A stretch of 64,000 nucleotides of DNA from Porticoccaceae bacterium (lineage in GTDB: Bacteria > Pseudomonadota > Gammaproteobacteria > Pseudomonadales > Porticoccaceae), in NCBI GenBank assembly GCA_018069525.1, contig JAGPUQ010000009.1, positions 124,001 through 188,000 of the forward strand, written 5' to 3'. The notes beneath the pieces are model-generated. The model saw only the letters and a list, made by a program, of their open reading frames with translations. It made no database searches and was not told where the DNA came from. This document shows positions 17,039 to 26,012 of this stretch, in pieces. The position numbers were made by a program, and so were the translations under genes. Positions within the stretch are counted from its first letter, which is position 1. Every line of letters starts with the position of its first letter.

Positions 17039-17484
17039 TTTTCCAGTAAAAACGTCACCGGTCCATCGTTGACCAGCGCTACCTGCATATCCGCGGCAAA
17101 CACACCACTCGCCACCACCGGGTGGCGGGCACAGGCTTGCTCGACAAAATAATTGTAGAGGGCTTCGGCGTCCGCCGGACTCGCCGCACTGGAAAATCCC
17201 GGCCGCAAACCTTTGTCGGTTTCCGCAACCAGAGTAAATTGAGACACGATTAATAAACCACCACCGGTGTCGGCCAGACTGCGGTTCATGCGCACTTTGC
17301 CGTCCTTGTCGGTTTCGGCAAAGATTCGGTACGCCAGCACCTTGCTTAACAGGGTGTCCGCTTTGGCCCGATCATCTTCGCGACCCACGCCGATAAACAG
17401 CAGCAAGCCCACGCCAATGTCGCCAACTATTTTTCCCTCTACCCTTACCGAAGCAGAGCTGACGCGCTGGATTAATGCTTTCAA
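17035..17484 (-). CDS. dtd: D-aminoacyl-tRNA deacylase
   Basis: This 149-residue protein hydrolyses D-amino acids from mischarged tRNA. It starts MKALIQRVSSASV and carries the catalytic motifs SQFTL (about residues 78-82) and the C-terminal NDGPVTF (near 140-146). Length is normal for DTD. The start codon is TTG at 17484. It lies 19 nt downstream of pip on the same strand, so the two are probably co-transcribed. Its stop codon overlaps that of yjgR on the other strand. Confidence 0.96.
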   Translation of the reverse strand: MKALIQRVSSASVRVEGKIVGDIGVGLLLFIGVGREDDRAKADTLLSKVLAYRIFAETDKDGKVRMNRSLADTGGGLLIVSQFTLVAETDKGLRPGFSSAASPADAEALYNYFVEQACARHPVVASGVFAADMQVALVNDGPVTFLLEN

Positions 17485-17503
17485 ATTAAGCCCTGCACCG
17501 AAG

Positions 17504-18463
17504 CTATAAAGTCTCGGCGAATTGATCCGCCATGGCGTCGGTGGTGCGAATTAAAACATCCATCGTGCCGCCTTCACTGGAGGCGTGACCGGCGTCGCGA
17601 ATAATATCCAGCTCCGATCCCGGCAAGGCGCGATGCAGCGCATAAGCCTGATCGACCGGACAAATCACATCGTAGCGACCGTGCACAATGGTGATCGGCA
17701 AACCCGCCAATTTATCGGCTTCGCGACAAATCTGATCTTCCTCAATAAAGGCGTCGTGAACGAAAAAGTGGGCCTCGATGCGCGCCATCGCCAGAGCGAT
17801 ATGGGGACTACCAAAATGGGAAATAACATAGGCGCTCGGATCGAGAGTGGCACAGCGGGCTTCCCAAAGTGACCAGGCTTTGGCCGCGCCCATGCGCGTG
17901 AGTTCGTTGTCGCCCACCAAAAGGCGGTGATACGCGCGCAACATATCGCCCTGTTCCTGCTCGGGAATCAGTGCCCTAAAGTCCTGCCAATAATCGGGAA
18001 ACAGGCGACTGGCCCCGGATTGATAAAACCAGTCCACATCCCGCTTGCGGCATAAAAAGATGCCCCGCAATACCAAACCTAGTACCCGAGCCGTGTGAAC
18101 CTGGGCATAGAGCAAACTCAGAGTAGAACCCCAGGACCCCCCAAACAATAACCACTTCTCGACCGTGAGGGTCTCGCGAATCATCTCCATATCGGCGATT
18201 AAGTCCGCCGTCGTATTAGCGATCAGACCGGCGTGGGGTTTAGAGCGCCCCGCTCCCCGCTGATCAAACAATATAATGCGGTATTTTTCCGGATCAAAAA
18301 AACGTCGGTCGCGCTCACTGCAACCGGCTCCGGGGCCGCCGTGAACGAACAACACGGGAATACCTTCGGGTATGCCGCACTCTTCCACATACAGAGTATG
18401 CCCCCCACTCACTTCAAGTGTATGAGTAGCGTAAGGTCTGATCGCCGGATAAAGCTGCCGCAT
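17504..18463 (-). CDS. pip: Proline iminopeptidase
   Basis: This 319-residue alpha/beta hydrolase removes N-terminal proline from peptides. It has the oxyanion motif HGGPGAGC (about residues 40-47) and the nucleophile elbow GGSWGSTLSLLYAQ (about 107-120). The catalytic Asp lies in GRYDVICPVDQAY and the His in DAGHASSEGG. Length matches bacterial cytoplasmic prolyl aminopeptidases. It is the first gene of a pip-dtd pair and is divergent from tag. Confidence 0.93.
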   Translation of the reverse strand: MRQLYPAIRPYATHTLEVSGGHTLYVEECGIPEGIPVLFVHGGPGAGCSERDRRFFDPEKYRIILFDQRGAGRSKPHAGLIANTTADLIADMEMIRETLTVEKWLLFGGSWGSTLSLLYAQVHTARVLGLVLRGIFLCRKRDVDWFYQSGASRLFPDYWQDFRALIPEQEQGDMLRAYHRLLVGDNELTRMGAAKAWSLWEARCATLDPSAYVISHFGSPHIALAMARIEAHFFVHDAFIEEDQICREADKLAGLPITIVHGRYDVICPVDQAYALHRALPGSELDIIRDAGHASSEGGTMDVLIRTTDAMADQFAETL

Positions 18464-18652
18464 ACTGTATTAACACCCGCTGTAAGGAGCCGGTTACGCT
18501 AAGGTAAGTGAGGGCAAAAGGCAAACTGAGCCGAATTCCGTCGCTCTGGGAACTTGCGAAAACTGAGGGCGAGAGAACTCTGGAGCGCGGCGCTTTCATG
18601 TAATAAGATTGCCTGCAGTCCGATTCTGGAATTGATTAAAGGGAGAAAAGCT

Positions 18653-19222
18653 ATGCCGCGTTGCCCCTGGTCGCAAAGTGATCCCCTCTACCATCGCTAC
18701 CACGACGACGAGTGGGGCGTACCCTGTTACGACGATAAACTATTATTTGAATTTTTAGTGCTGGAAAGCGCACAGGCGGGGCTCTCCTGGATCACAGTGC
18801 TGCGTAAACGGGAAAACTATCGCAAGGCTTTTTCAAATTTCGACGCTAACAAAGTCGCCCGCTACAACAGCCGCAGTGTCAGCCGCTTAATGAACGATGC
18901 GGGCATTGTGCGCAATCGTCTCAAAATTGAGTCCGCTATTAGTAACGCCCGTCTCTTTTTAGAGCTACAGGACAGCCACGGTAGTTTTTCAAACTACTTG
19001 TGGGGATTTTTAGACGGCAAACCGATTCAAAACGCCTGGCGCAGTCTCGATCAAATTCCCGCCACAACGCCGCAGTCAGACGCCATTAGCAAGGATATGA
19101 AACAGCGGGGCTTCCGGTTTTTCGGCTCCACTATTTGTTACGCGCACATGCAAGCAATGGGCATGGTTAACGACCACTTAACCAGCTGCTTTCGCCATGA
19201 GGAGTGCCGGGATATCTGTTAA
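18653..19222 (+). CDS. tag: DNA-3-methyladenine glycosylase I
   Basis: This 189-residue base-excision repair enzyme removes 3-methyladenine from DNA. The start MPRCPWSQSD, HDDEWGVPC and the C-terminal HLTSCFRHEEC contain the Cys and His ligands of the Tag zinc site. ESAQAGLSWITVLRKRENYR is the conserved helix-hairpin-helix region. I chose ATG 18653 because GGGAG precedes it; longer in-frame extension upstream is not conserved. A likely terminator follows at 19285. Confidence 0.96.
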   Translation: MPRCPWSQSDPLYHRYHDDEWGVPCYDDKLLFEFLVLESAQAGLSWITVLRKRENYRKAFSNFDANKVARYNSRSVSRLMNDAGIVRNRLKIESAISNARLFLELQDSHGSFSNYLWGFLDGKPIQNAWRSLDQIPATTPQSDAISKDMKQRGFRFFGSTICYAHMQAMGMVNDHLTSCFRHEECRDIC

Positions 19223-19284
19223 TTTTTCATTTAAGCCGATGATTTATTATAGATTTGTATCGGCTGAAGTTTGGTTAAGGTTTC

Positions 19285-19310
19285 GCCTAGCTTTCGCTTA
19301 GGCTTATTTT
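19285..19310 (+). terminator. Probable terminator after tag
   Basis: GCCTAG pairs with TTAGGC around loop CTTTCGC (one G-T pair) and is followed by TTATTTT. Confidence 0.55.
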
Positions 19311-19342
19311 CGACCCAAACCACAACTTTCTGAATATGCCTT

Positions 19343-20032
19343 CTAGATACGCGATTTCCAATCTGGATCACCTAAACCGGATTTAATCAAAAGATGGTCG
19401 TGACCCAAACTAAACAGGGCCGCACCGGTAAAGGCCAACAAAAACCGGATTTCATGAGCTGAAGTGTAAGCCCGCTCGGGCCAGGGGTATAAATCTCCAT
19501 AAAAAATCACCCCCACAGCCACCAAGGTGACAACAAACAGGCCAGATCCAAGGCGAGGGCCGACCATGTAAAGCATTCCGGGCGTGAAGGCCAGACACCA
19601 ATACAGACCGGTCTGCGCAACACCGCCATGCAGCACCAGGAAGAAAAACAATATTGCGATAGGCACAGAGAAATACCATTTGGCATAGCTTTTGTACCCG
19701 GCAACAACGGCAACAATCAGACCCATAAAGGCGACGCCGGAGCACACAAATAGCACTCCAGCGTAAATAAAATCATCCCGAAACAGGCCGGAAAAGCCCA
19801 TAATGAAAGTGAATACCGCGAACAAACTCATACCCCAGGTCATAATACTTGAGGAGCGCCAAAGCTTTAACTGGGTGTCGAAGTAAAATTCACTGGGCGA
19901 GCGTTCGGTTACTCGAGTGGTAGCGCCAGCGGCGGCTGGTTGCACGTCGCGTTCAATCGGCGGCGAGTCAGCTAAGGAGGAAGCTGGCGGGGTGTCCTGT
20001 TGAGGTGCTGATTCCATAATACGGGTCGTCAT
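19343..20032 (-). CDS. Membrane protein of unknown function
   Basis: I do not recognise a family for this 229-residue protein. The N-terminal 55 residues are hydrophilic and Pro/Ala/Ser-rich, so probably disordered. About six membrane segments follow (roughly residues 63-85, 88-113, 119-140, 143-160, 163-185 and 195-215). Conserved-looking polar residues sit in PSEFYFDTQLKLWRSS before the first helix. The C-terminal HDHLLIKSGLGDPDW tail is hydrophilic. GAAGGGA precedes the ATG. The hydrophobic part resembles in style the membrane modules of sensor kinases or cyclases, but no signalling domain is attached. It is monocistronic. Confidence 0.6.
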   Translation of the reverse strand: MTTRIMESAPQQDTPPASSLADSPPIERDVQPAAAGATTRVTERSPSEFYFDTQLKLWRSSSIMTWGMSLFAVFTFIMGFSGLFRDDFIYAGVLFVCSGVAFMGLIVAVVAGYKSYAKWYFSVPIAILFFFLVLHGGVAQTGLYWCLAFTPGMLYMVGPRLGSGLFVVTLVAVGVIFYGDLYPWPERAYTSAHEIRFLLAFTGAALFSLGHDHLLIKSGLGDPDWKSRI

Positions 20033-20216
20033 GATTCCCTTCTCTGTCCCTAGAGTGTCACAGGCCTAAAAATAAACAAGGCCTGGTTCGCAGTTGTCGC
20101 CGTACGTTAACTAGGACAAACTCCTTGAGTCCAGCAACGCCTTTACAAATACTATAACGAGAATTCCAGCAGACACAAAATTACCTGACCAGCGGTTGAA
20201 TAATCTGACTCGACGG

Positions 20217-22040
20217 TCACGAGCCAGCGCTTTTACCTCGTTTGCGCTCGTTTTCAGTCAAAAATTTCTTACGCAGGCGAATATGATGAGGGGTGACTTC
20301 CACCAGCTCGTCGTCGTCAATAAATTCCAGGGCCTGCTCCAGGGTGTAGCGGATTGGCGGCACTAGAGTCAGCGCTTCGTCGGTTCCCGAGGCACGCACG
20401 TTGGTCAACTGCTTGCCTTTGATGGGATTCACCGCGAGGTCGTTGCCCCGGGAGTGAATACCGATAATCTGTCCTTCGTAAACTTCTTCGGCATGACCGA
20501 GAAACATACGACCCCGTTCCTGCAGGTTAAACAGCGAGTAACCCAGGGTTTTGCCCTTAACCATGGACACCAGCACGCCACTCTGCCGGGCAAATGTTTC
20601 GCCCGCCTTGACCTGGCCGTAATGGTCAAACACGCTGGTCATAATGCCCGACCCTGAGGTCAAGGTCAGGAAAGTGCCACGAAAACCAATCAACCCACGC
20701 GACGGCATCATAAATTCTAGTTTGACCCGGCCTTTGCCATCCGGCTCCATATTGGTGAGCTCGCCCCTGCGCAGCCCCAACTCTTCCATCACCGAGCCCT
20801 GGTGCTTATCTTCGACATCAATCACCACTTGCTCGAAGGGCTCCTGGATCACGCCGTCGATCTCCCGCTGAATTACTTCCGGGCGCGACACGCCCAGTTC
20901 GTAGCCTTCGCGACGCATGGTTTCAATCAATACCGACAGATGCAGCTCGCCGCGTCCCGACACCCGAAATTTATCCGGGCTACCACCAGACTCGACTCGC
21001 AAGGCAACGTTGTGGATCAGCTCCAGATCGAGGCGTTCTTTAATATTGCGCGAAGTAACATATTTGCCATCAAGTCCCGCGAACGGGGAGTCGTTGACCA
21101 AAAACATCATGCTTACTGTGGGCTCATCCACCGACAGTGGAGGCATCGCTTCCACATGATCCGGGTCACAGAGGGTGTCGGAGATACCCAGTCCGTCAAT
21201 TCCATTAATGGCGACAATGTCCCCCGCCTCTGACATATCCGTATCGATGCGATCCAGGCCCATATAACCTTTTACGTTCAGTACCTTACCCTTGCGCTCT
21301 TTACCCTCGTGATCCACTACGGTGACCACCTGGTTAGGGCGCAAAGCGCCACGGGTAATACGGCCAACACCGATCACGCCCACATAACTATCGTAGTCGA
21401 GAGCAGAGATTTGCATTTGCAGAGGGCCATCGCGATCCACTACCGGTGCGGGGACTTTATCGACCACCATCTGGAACAGTGGCTCCATATCTTCGGCCAA
21501 TTCATCAACTTCAAGGCCTGCAACGCCGTTCAAAGCGGAGGCATAAATAACTGGGAAATCCAGTTGTGCGTCAGTCGCACCTAAGCGGTCAAACAGCTCA
21601 AACACTTGATCGAGTACCCAGTGCGGACGCGCGCCAGGGCGATCTACCTTGTTGATCACTACTATGGGGTTCAAGCCTTGCTCAAAGGCTTTCGAGGTCA
21701 CAAAGCGAGTTTGTGGCATCGGGCCATCGACGGCATCCACCAGTAACAACACCGAGTCCACCATCGACAACACGCGCTCCACCTCACCACCGAAGTCGGC
21801 GTGGCCTGGGGTGTCCACAATGTTGATGTGATAGTCGTGCCACTCAATGGCCGTGTTCTTGGCCAGAATGGTAATCCCACGCTCCCGCTCCTGATCGTTG
21901 GAGTCCATAACGCGCTCGGCGTTCTGGTCTTTGCGCTCCAGGGTACCGGACTGCTGTAGGAGTTTATCGACCAGTGTAGTTTTACCGTGATCGACATGGG
22001 CTATGATCGCGATATTGCGCAGTTTTTTAACATCAGACAT
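20217..22040 (-). CDS. typA: Ribosome-associated translational GTPase TypA/BipA
   Basis: This 607-residue EF-G-like GTPase has G1 [10 protein letters not shown] (about residues 14-23), the G2 region RERGITI, G3 [12 protein letters not shown] and G4 NKVDRPGA, followed by domain II, EF-G-like domains and the BipA-specific C-terminal domain. It acts on the 50S ribosome, in assembly and stress or low-temperature growth. Length and motifs are typical. It lies downstream of thiI on the same strand but has its own TATAATGCGCGC promoter element, so it is likely a separate unit. Confidence 0.97.
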   Translation of the reverse strand: MSDVKKLRNIAIIAHVDHGKTTLVDKLLQQSGTLERKDQNAERVMDSNDQERERGITILAKNTAIEWHDYHINIVDTPGHADFGGEVERVLSMVDSVLLLVDAVDGPMPQTRFVTSKAFEQGLNPIVVINKVDRPGARPHWVLDQVFELFDRLGATDAQLDFPVIYASALNGVAGLEVDELAEDMEPLFQMVVDKVPAPVVDRDGPLQMQISALDYDSYVGVIGVGRITRGALRPNQVVTVVDHEGKERKGKVLNVKGYMGLDRIDTDMSEAGDIVAINGIDGLGISDTLCDPDHVEAMPPLSVDEPTVSMMFLVNDSPFAGLDGKYVTSRNIKERLDLELIHNVALRVESGGSPDKFRVSGRGELHLSVLIETMRREGYELGVSRPEVIQREIDGVIQEPFEQVVIDVEDKHQGSVMEELGLRRGELTNMEPDGKGRVKLEFMMPSRGLIGFRGTFLTLTSGSGIMTSVFDHYGQVKAGETFARQSGVLVSMVKGKTLGYSLFNLQERGRMFLGHAEEVYEGQIIGIHSRGNDLAVNPIKGKQLTNVRASGTDEALTLVPPIRYTLEQALEFIDDDELVEVTPHHIRLRKKFLTENERKRGKSAGS

Positions 22041-22074
22041 GGGATAGGGTTACTGAGGGGAATGAAGGGCGCGC

Positions 22075-22080
22075 ATTATA
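22075..22080 (-). promoter_or_regulatory. Probable -10 box of typA
   Basis: On the minus strand TATAAT is followed by GCGCGC, 35 nt before the typA start. The same TATAATGCGCG string recurs before thiI and the rhodanese gene. The GC-rich discriminator is of the kind seen in stringently controlled promoters. Confidence 0.65.
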
Positions 22081-22098
22081 CGGGGGAAACCATGGCAA

Positions 22099-22124
22099 GG
22101 GAACGCAATTAGGGAACGCAATTA
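22099..22124. repeat. 13-bp perfect direct duplication upstream of typA
   Basis: GGGAACGCAATTA occurs twice without a gap, just upstream of the typA -10 region. Confidence 0.85.
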
Positions 22125-22226
22125 AAGCAAGGTGAATTATGCCGCACTGCGGCGTAGCTCATTCCAGCACGCCGCTGACTCTCTACCGCAGTGAAACTAC
22201 CGCCCCAATCTTTCAGGGCCAGCTCC

Positions 22227-23843
22227 TCAGGGCCGATACACCCCCACGCGGGCAAAGCCGCGCTCGACCAGCAGCTCGGCGTGGAGACGACTCATCACGC
22301 CCTTGTCGCAATAGAGCAAGTAAGGCGTCTCCGGAGCGACCCCATCAAAAAAATTCTGCACCTGGTAAAACGGTGATGTCTCCACTGTCACATTACCCGC
22401 GGTTAGAGCTCGACGGGCGCTGTCATCGGGGTGGCGAATATCGAGAATAGTCACCCCCGGCTGGGGCGCCGAAAAAATCTCCACCTCAACTCGACCCAGA
22501 TCGCTTTCCATAACCTCGTCAATATTTTCTTCCCGGCGTGCGGCAACCGCCCGCTCCAACACAGCAAAATCGAACTTACCTTCCTCCGCCTCAATGCGAT
22601 CGCGCTTGGCATTGGTGGTAGGTTTCACCGAAATGACCCCACAGTATTCCGGCATATTGGCGGCAAATTCCTCGGTGCCAATCTCGCGGGCGATGTTGAT
22701 GATCTGGTTTTTATCCATGACCACCAGCGGTCGCAGCGTGAGCATATCGGTAGCGGCATCGATCACCGCCAGATTAGGCAGGGTTTGGCTGGCCACCTGG
22801 GCGACACTTTCACCGGTCACCAGTGCATCCACATGCCACTCCTCTGCCACCGAGCTTGCCGCCCGCAGCATCATGCGTTTGAGCACTACGCCCATTTGCG
22901 AGTTATCCACGGAAGTCAGAATTTCCGCCACCACGCCCTCAAACGGTACCGTAATAAATTTTACGCGGTGGCTGGCCCCATATTTTTGCCACAGGAAGTG
23001 CGCCACTTCCTTGACGCCCAGCTCGTGAGCCCGGCCACCCAGGTTGAAAAAACAAAAATGAGTGCGGATGCCCCGCTTCATGGTCAAGTAGCTGGCGACG
23101 GTGGAATCAAAACCACCGGAAACCAGGGACAGCACCGGCTGTTGCACGCCCATAGGGAAACCGCCGATGCCCTGGCGAGTAGACTCCAGCACATAAAATA
23201 CATTCCCGGTGACTTCCAGCCGCACCACTAGCTCCGGGGCTTTTAAGGACACCGAAGCACCTTCCGCCCGCGCCAACAAGCGACCACCGATCTGGCGCTC
23301 CGCCTCGGGCGAGGCAAAGCCATGCTTGCCGGTGCGCTTTACCCGCACCACAAAGCGCTTGCCCGGTAACGTCTCCGCGCAGGATGCCCACACGCAATCG
23401 GTAAGGTAGTCGTAATCGACGACCTGCTCCGCGTCCGCCTCCACCGCGTCAATCCTTTTCCCTTTATTAGAGGCCCCTTTCCCCTTATTAGAATAGAGCG
23501 GATAACTCACCACTCGCGAGCAGTTGGCAATGCCCGGGGTTCGGGTCAACAACTCGGCGACAGCCGCTTCCAGAGCCTCAGCCTGTGCTTCCAGATCCTC
23601 TCCCTGTAAAGACGCGCTCGCCATGTCTCCGCTTGCCAGCGCAGTTTGAGATGTTTGCGTTTCCGACACTGACTGTATTTCTATGCGGTCCCACTCTCCC
23701 CTTACCTCGATACCCGGATCTTCGGGCGCAGTTATAGTAGCGATTAAGGTGCGCAGGTTACGGCGTAGCTGCCGAATCATACTTTTACGTACGGGCGCAC
23801 TTTTAATAATAATTTCGGGGAATAACTTAACGATAAAATGCAT
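22227..23843 (-). CDS. thiI: tRNA uracil 4-sulfurtransferase ThiI with rhodanese domain
   Basis: This 538-residue protein catalyses 4-thiouridine formation in tRNA and supplies sulfur for the thiamine thiazole. It has a THUMP domain at the N-terminus and the PP-loop SGGFDSTVASYL (near residue 245). The C-terminal rhodanese domain carries the conserved Cys in LLYCDKGVMSR. It is longer than E. coli ThiI (about 480), partly from an insert with SNKGKGASNKGKR (near residue 132), encoded by an in-frame duplication, and from a Glu/Ala-rich stretch before it. I chose ATG 23843 (MHFIVKLFPE), the family start; ATG 23876 lies inside the TATAAT element. Confidence 0.95.
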   Translation of the reverse strand: MHFIVKLFPEIIIKSAPVRKSMIRQLRRNLRTLIATITAPEDPGIEVRGEWDRIEIQSVSETQTSQTALASGDMASASLQGEDLEAQAEALEAAVAELLTRTPGIANCSRVVSYPLYSNKGKGASNKGKRIDAVEADAEQVVDYDYLTDCVWASCAETLPGKRFVVRVKRTGKHGFASPEAERQIGGRLLARAEGASVSLKAPELVVRLEVTGNVFYVLESTRQGIGGFPMGVQQPVLSLVSGGFDSTVASYLTMKRGIRTHFCFFNLGGRAHELGVKEVAHFLWQKYGASHRVKFITVPFEGVVAEILTSVDNSQMGVVLKRMMLRAASSVAEEWHVDALVTGESVAQVASQTLPNLAVIDAATDMLTLRPLVVMDKNQIINIAREIGTEEFAANMPEYCGVISVKPTTNAKRDRIEAEEGKFDFAVLERAVAARREENIDEVMESDLGRVEVEIFSAPQPGVTILDIRHPDDSARRALTAGNVTVETSPFYQVQNFFDGVAPETPYLLYCDKGVMSRLHAELLVERGFARVGVYRP

Positions 23844-23874
23844 GGAGAACGGTACGGAAGACGAGAAGCCGCGC

Positions 23875-23880
23875 ATTATA
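23875..23880 (-). promoter_or_regulatory. Probable -10 box of thiI
   Basis: On the minus strand TATAAT is followed by GCGCGG, 32 nt before ATG 23843. The leader would be short and has no obvious Shine-Dalgarno. Confidence 0.6.
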
Positions 23881-23950
23881 CAACGCCGTGTTTGTCAGGT
23901 CTGATTATCGAGGCCGGTGCGACAAGATAGAGCTACCCGGTAATGTCAGT

Positions 23951-23998
23951 CCAGCTTACTAAGTGTCCAGCTAACTAAGTGCTCGGCTGACTAAAGGC
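23951..23998. repeat. 16-bp tandem repeat, three copies
   Basis: CCAGCTTACTAAGTGT-type units fill 23951-23966, 23967-23982 and 23983-23998 in the thiI-glnA divergent region. Confidence 0.85.
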
Positions 23999-24044
23999 CA
24001 CACAAAAGGAAATACCAAGAAAAGAAATCGCAGATATCGATTTT

Positions 24045-24051
24045 TGCACCA
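24045..24051 (+). promoter_or_regulatory. Candidate NtrC half-site upstream of glnA
   Basis: TGCACCA, the consensus NtrC half-site, lies about 120 nt upstream of the sigma-54 promoter, a normal enhancer distance. The second half (TCAGTCA after a 3-nt spacer) matches poorly. Confidence 0.4.
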
Positions 24052-24165
24052 AAATCAGTCACCATTGCGGCCCGCGCACCACGACGAGGCGCGGCAGTTT
24101 ATGGTTGCCTCACAAAATAGCGCTGCTATAGTGAGCGTCTTTCGAGTTTTGGCCTCAACTGCCGG

Positions 24166-24181
24166 TGGCATGTATTTTGCT
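24166..24181 (+). promoter_or_regulatory. Sigma-54 promoter of glnA
   Basis: TGGCATG-TATT-TTGCT has GG and GC dinucleotides at the spacing required for -24/-12 elements and differs from the TGGCACG consensus in one base. Transcription would start near 24193, giving a leader of about 160 nt before glnA. With ntrB and ntrC just downstream, nitrogen control by NtrC is expected. Confidence 0.8.
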
Positions 24182-24304
24182 CCACCTCCGTATGTTCAGC
24201 CCTTTTCGACATGGTTCAGAGAACCATAGAGTTCGAAAGGTCTACATTGAAGTACTGCTGTAAGCACTGCTGTAAAAACTAGAAACCCGAAAGGCTGAGG
24301 CCAG

Positions 24305-24348
24305 CCTCCAGGGAAATTACTGACCACTGAAATCATCCTGACTGGAGG
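24305..24348 (+). promoter_or_regulatory. Possible Shine-Dalgarno sequestering pairing in the glnA leader
   Basis: CCTCCAG (24305-24311) is perfectly complementary to CTGGAGG (24342-24348), which contains the glnA Shine-Dalgarno. CCTCCAG can alternatively take part in a local GGCTG/CAGCC hairpin just upstream. The two foldings compete, which could make translation switchable. Confidence 0.4.
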
Positions 24349-24354
24349 ACAATA

Positions 24355-25761
24355 ATGTCATCAAAGACTTTAGAGCTAATTAAAGAAGGCGAAGCCCGCT
24401 GGGTAGACCTGCGTTTCACAGACACCCAGGGCAAGGAACAGCACGTTACTATCCCGTCGAAAGAAGTCGATGAAGGCTTTTTTGAAGAAGGAAAAATGTT
24501 CGACGGCTCCTCCATTGCTGGCTGGAAGGGTATTAATGAATCCGACATGATCCTGATGCCGGACGATACAACCTCTACGCTCGATCCCTTTACCGACGAC
24601 GCTACCGTGATTTTGCGCTGCGGCATCGTAGAACCCACTACCATGCAAGGCTATAACCGCGACCCGCGCTCTATTGCTGATCGCGCTCAGGAATACATGC
24701 GTTCGACGGGTATTGCCGACTCTGTATTGTTTGGCCCAGAACCCGAATTCTTCGTGTTTGACGACGTAAAATGGGGCGCGGATATCTCCGGCTGCCATTA
24801 CAAAATCTCCTCCGAGGAAGCGTCCTGGTCCTCAGACCATCACTTCGAAGACGGCAACCGTGGTCACCGCCCCGGTATTAAAGGCGGCTACTTCCCCGTA
24901 CCTCCGGTTGATTCTCTCCACGATCTGCGCGCCGCCATGTGCGACGCGATGGAAATGATGGGCCTGGATATCGAAGTTCATCACCACGAAGTGGGCACTG
25001 CCGGTCAGTGTGAAATTGGCGTTGGCCCCAACGCACTGACGCAAAAAGCCGATGAAATTCAAATCTTTAAATACTGCGTACACAATGTCGCCCACGCCTA
25101 TGGCAAAACCGCAACCTTTATGCCCAAGCCCTTAGTCGGCGATAACGGTTCCGGTATGCACTGCCACCAGTCCCTGTCTAAAGATGGCAATAACATCTTT
25201 AGCGGCGACGTTTACGCCGGCATGTCTGAGGCCGCACTGTTTTACATCGGCGGTATCATTAAGCACGCCCGCGCTATTAACGCCTTTGCTAATGCCTCAA
25301 CCAACTCTTACAAGCGTCTGGTTCCAGGCTTTGAAGCGCCGGTTATGCTGGCTTATTCAGCTCGCAACCGCTCTGCGTCCATCCGCATTCCCTTTGTGCC
25401 GAATCCGAAAGCACGCCGCATTGAAGTGCGCTTCCCGGATCCGACTGCTAACCCCTACCTGGCATTTACTTCCATGTTGATGGCTGGCCTCGACGGCATC
25501 CAGAACAAAATCCACCCCGGCGATGCCGCCGATAAGGATCTCTACGACCTGCCAGCGGAAGAAGCACTGGCCATACCAACCGTGGCCTCCTCTTTGGAGC
25601 AAGCACTGGCCGCACTGGATGCCGACCGCGAGTTCTTGATCGCCGGCGGCGTAATGGACAACGATATGATCGATGCCTATATCGAACTCAAATCGGCAGA
25701 AGTTGAACGACTGAACATGACCACTCACCCGGTTGAGTTCGACATGTACTACAGCGTGTAA
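24355..25761 (+). CDS. glnA: Glutamine synthetase type I
   Basis: This 468-residue GSI enzyme makes glutamine from glutamate, ammonia and ATP as a dodecamer. Landmarks are the beta-grasp [16 protein letters not shown] (about residues 50-65), the metal and ATP sites [10 protein letters not shown] and [12 protein letters not shown], the glutamate flap region NRSASIRIP, and the adenylylation Tyr in [10 protein letters not shown] (about 394-403). The last indicates GlnE-type control. The Shine-Dalgarno is TGGAGG. It stands at the head of the glnA, DUF4124, ntrB, ntrC region with a sigma-54 promoter and its own terminator. Confidence 0.98.
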   Translation: MSSKTLELIKEGEARWVDLRFTDTQGKEQHVTIPSKEVDEGFFEEGKMFDGSSIAGWKGINESDMILMPDDTTSTLDPFTDDATVILRCGIVEPTTMQGYNRDPRSIADRAQEYMRSTGIADSVLFGPEPEFFVFDDVKWGADISGCHYKISSEEASWSSDHHFEDGNRGHRPGIKGGYFPVPPVDSLHDLRAAMCDAMEMMGLDIEVHHHEVGTAGQCEIGVGPNALTQKADEIQIFKYCVHNVAHAYGKTATFMPKPLVGDNGSGMHCHQSLSKDGNNIFSGDVYAGMSEAALFYIGGIIKHARAINAFANASTNSYKRLVPGFEAPVMLAYSARNRSASIRIPFVPNPKARRIEVRFPDPTANPYLAFTSMLMAGLDGIQNKIHPGDAADKDLYDLPAEEALAIPTVASSLEQALAALDADREFLIAGGVMDNDMIDAYIELKSAEVERLNMTTHPVEFDMYYSV

Positions 25762-25824
25762 GCTGGCCTAAAAAGTCGCTTAAGCGCAGGCTACTCGAGC
25801 TGCGTTTAACAGCTCGTTGAAAAC

Positions 25825-25860
25825 AAGCCCGACATTTCGATGGAATGTCGGGCTTTTTAT
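25825..25860 (+). terminator. Intrinsic terminator of glnA
   Basis: The stem AAGCCCGACATT/AATGTCGGGCTT is followed by TTT-rich sequence. Confidence 0.92.
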
Positions 25861-25942
25861 TTTGTCCAACTCGTATTAGGGTTACGGTTGTGCAGCTTAC
25901 CTGCTGGCCGTGATCAAACGTAATCTGGCAAAACGTAACTGG

Positions 25943-26012
25943 GTAGGACTAACTTGATAGGGCCAGCTTAATAGGGTTAAGTGGATAGGACTAACTGGGC
26001 AGGACACCATAT
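25943..26012. repeat. 14-bp tandem array running into a start codon
   Basis: Five consecutive 14-bp units of the type ATAGGACTAACTGG span 25943-26012. The last unit (GCAGGACACCATAT) supplies both the Shine-Dalgarno AGGA and the first bases of ATG 26011. Confidence 0.85.

Noticed and set aside
22431-23231. Long open frame antisense to thiI (266 codons)
   Set aside because: It lies wholly within thiI, whose motifs are unambiguous. The antisense frame has no recognisable domain and is His-rich as expected from a codon-shadow.
24166-24230. Glutamine riboswitch in the glnA leader
   Set aside because: The conserved glnA-motif junction is not present. Only a simple Shine-Dalgarno pairing was seen.
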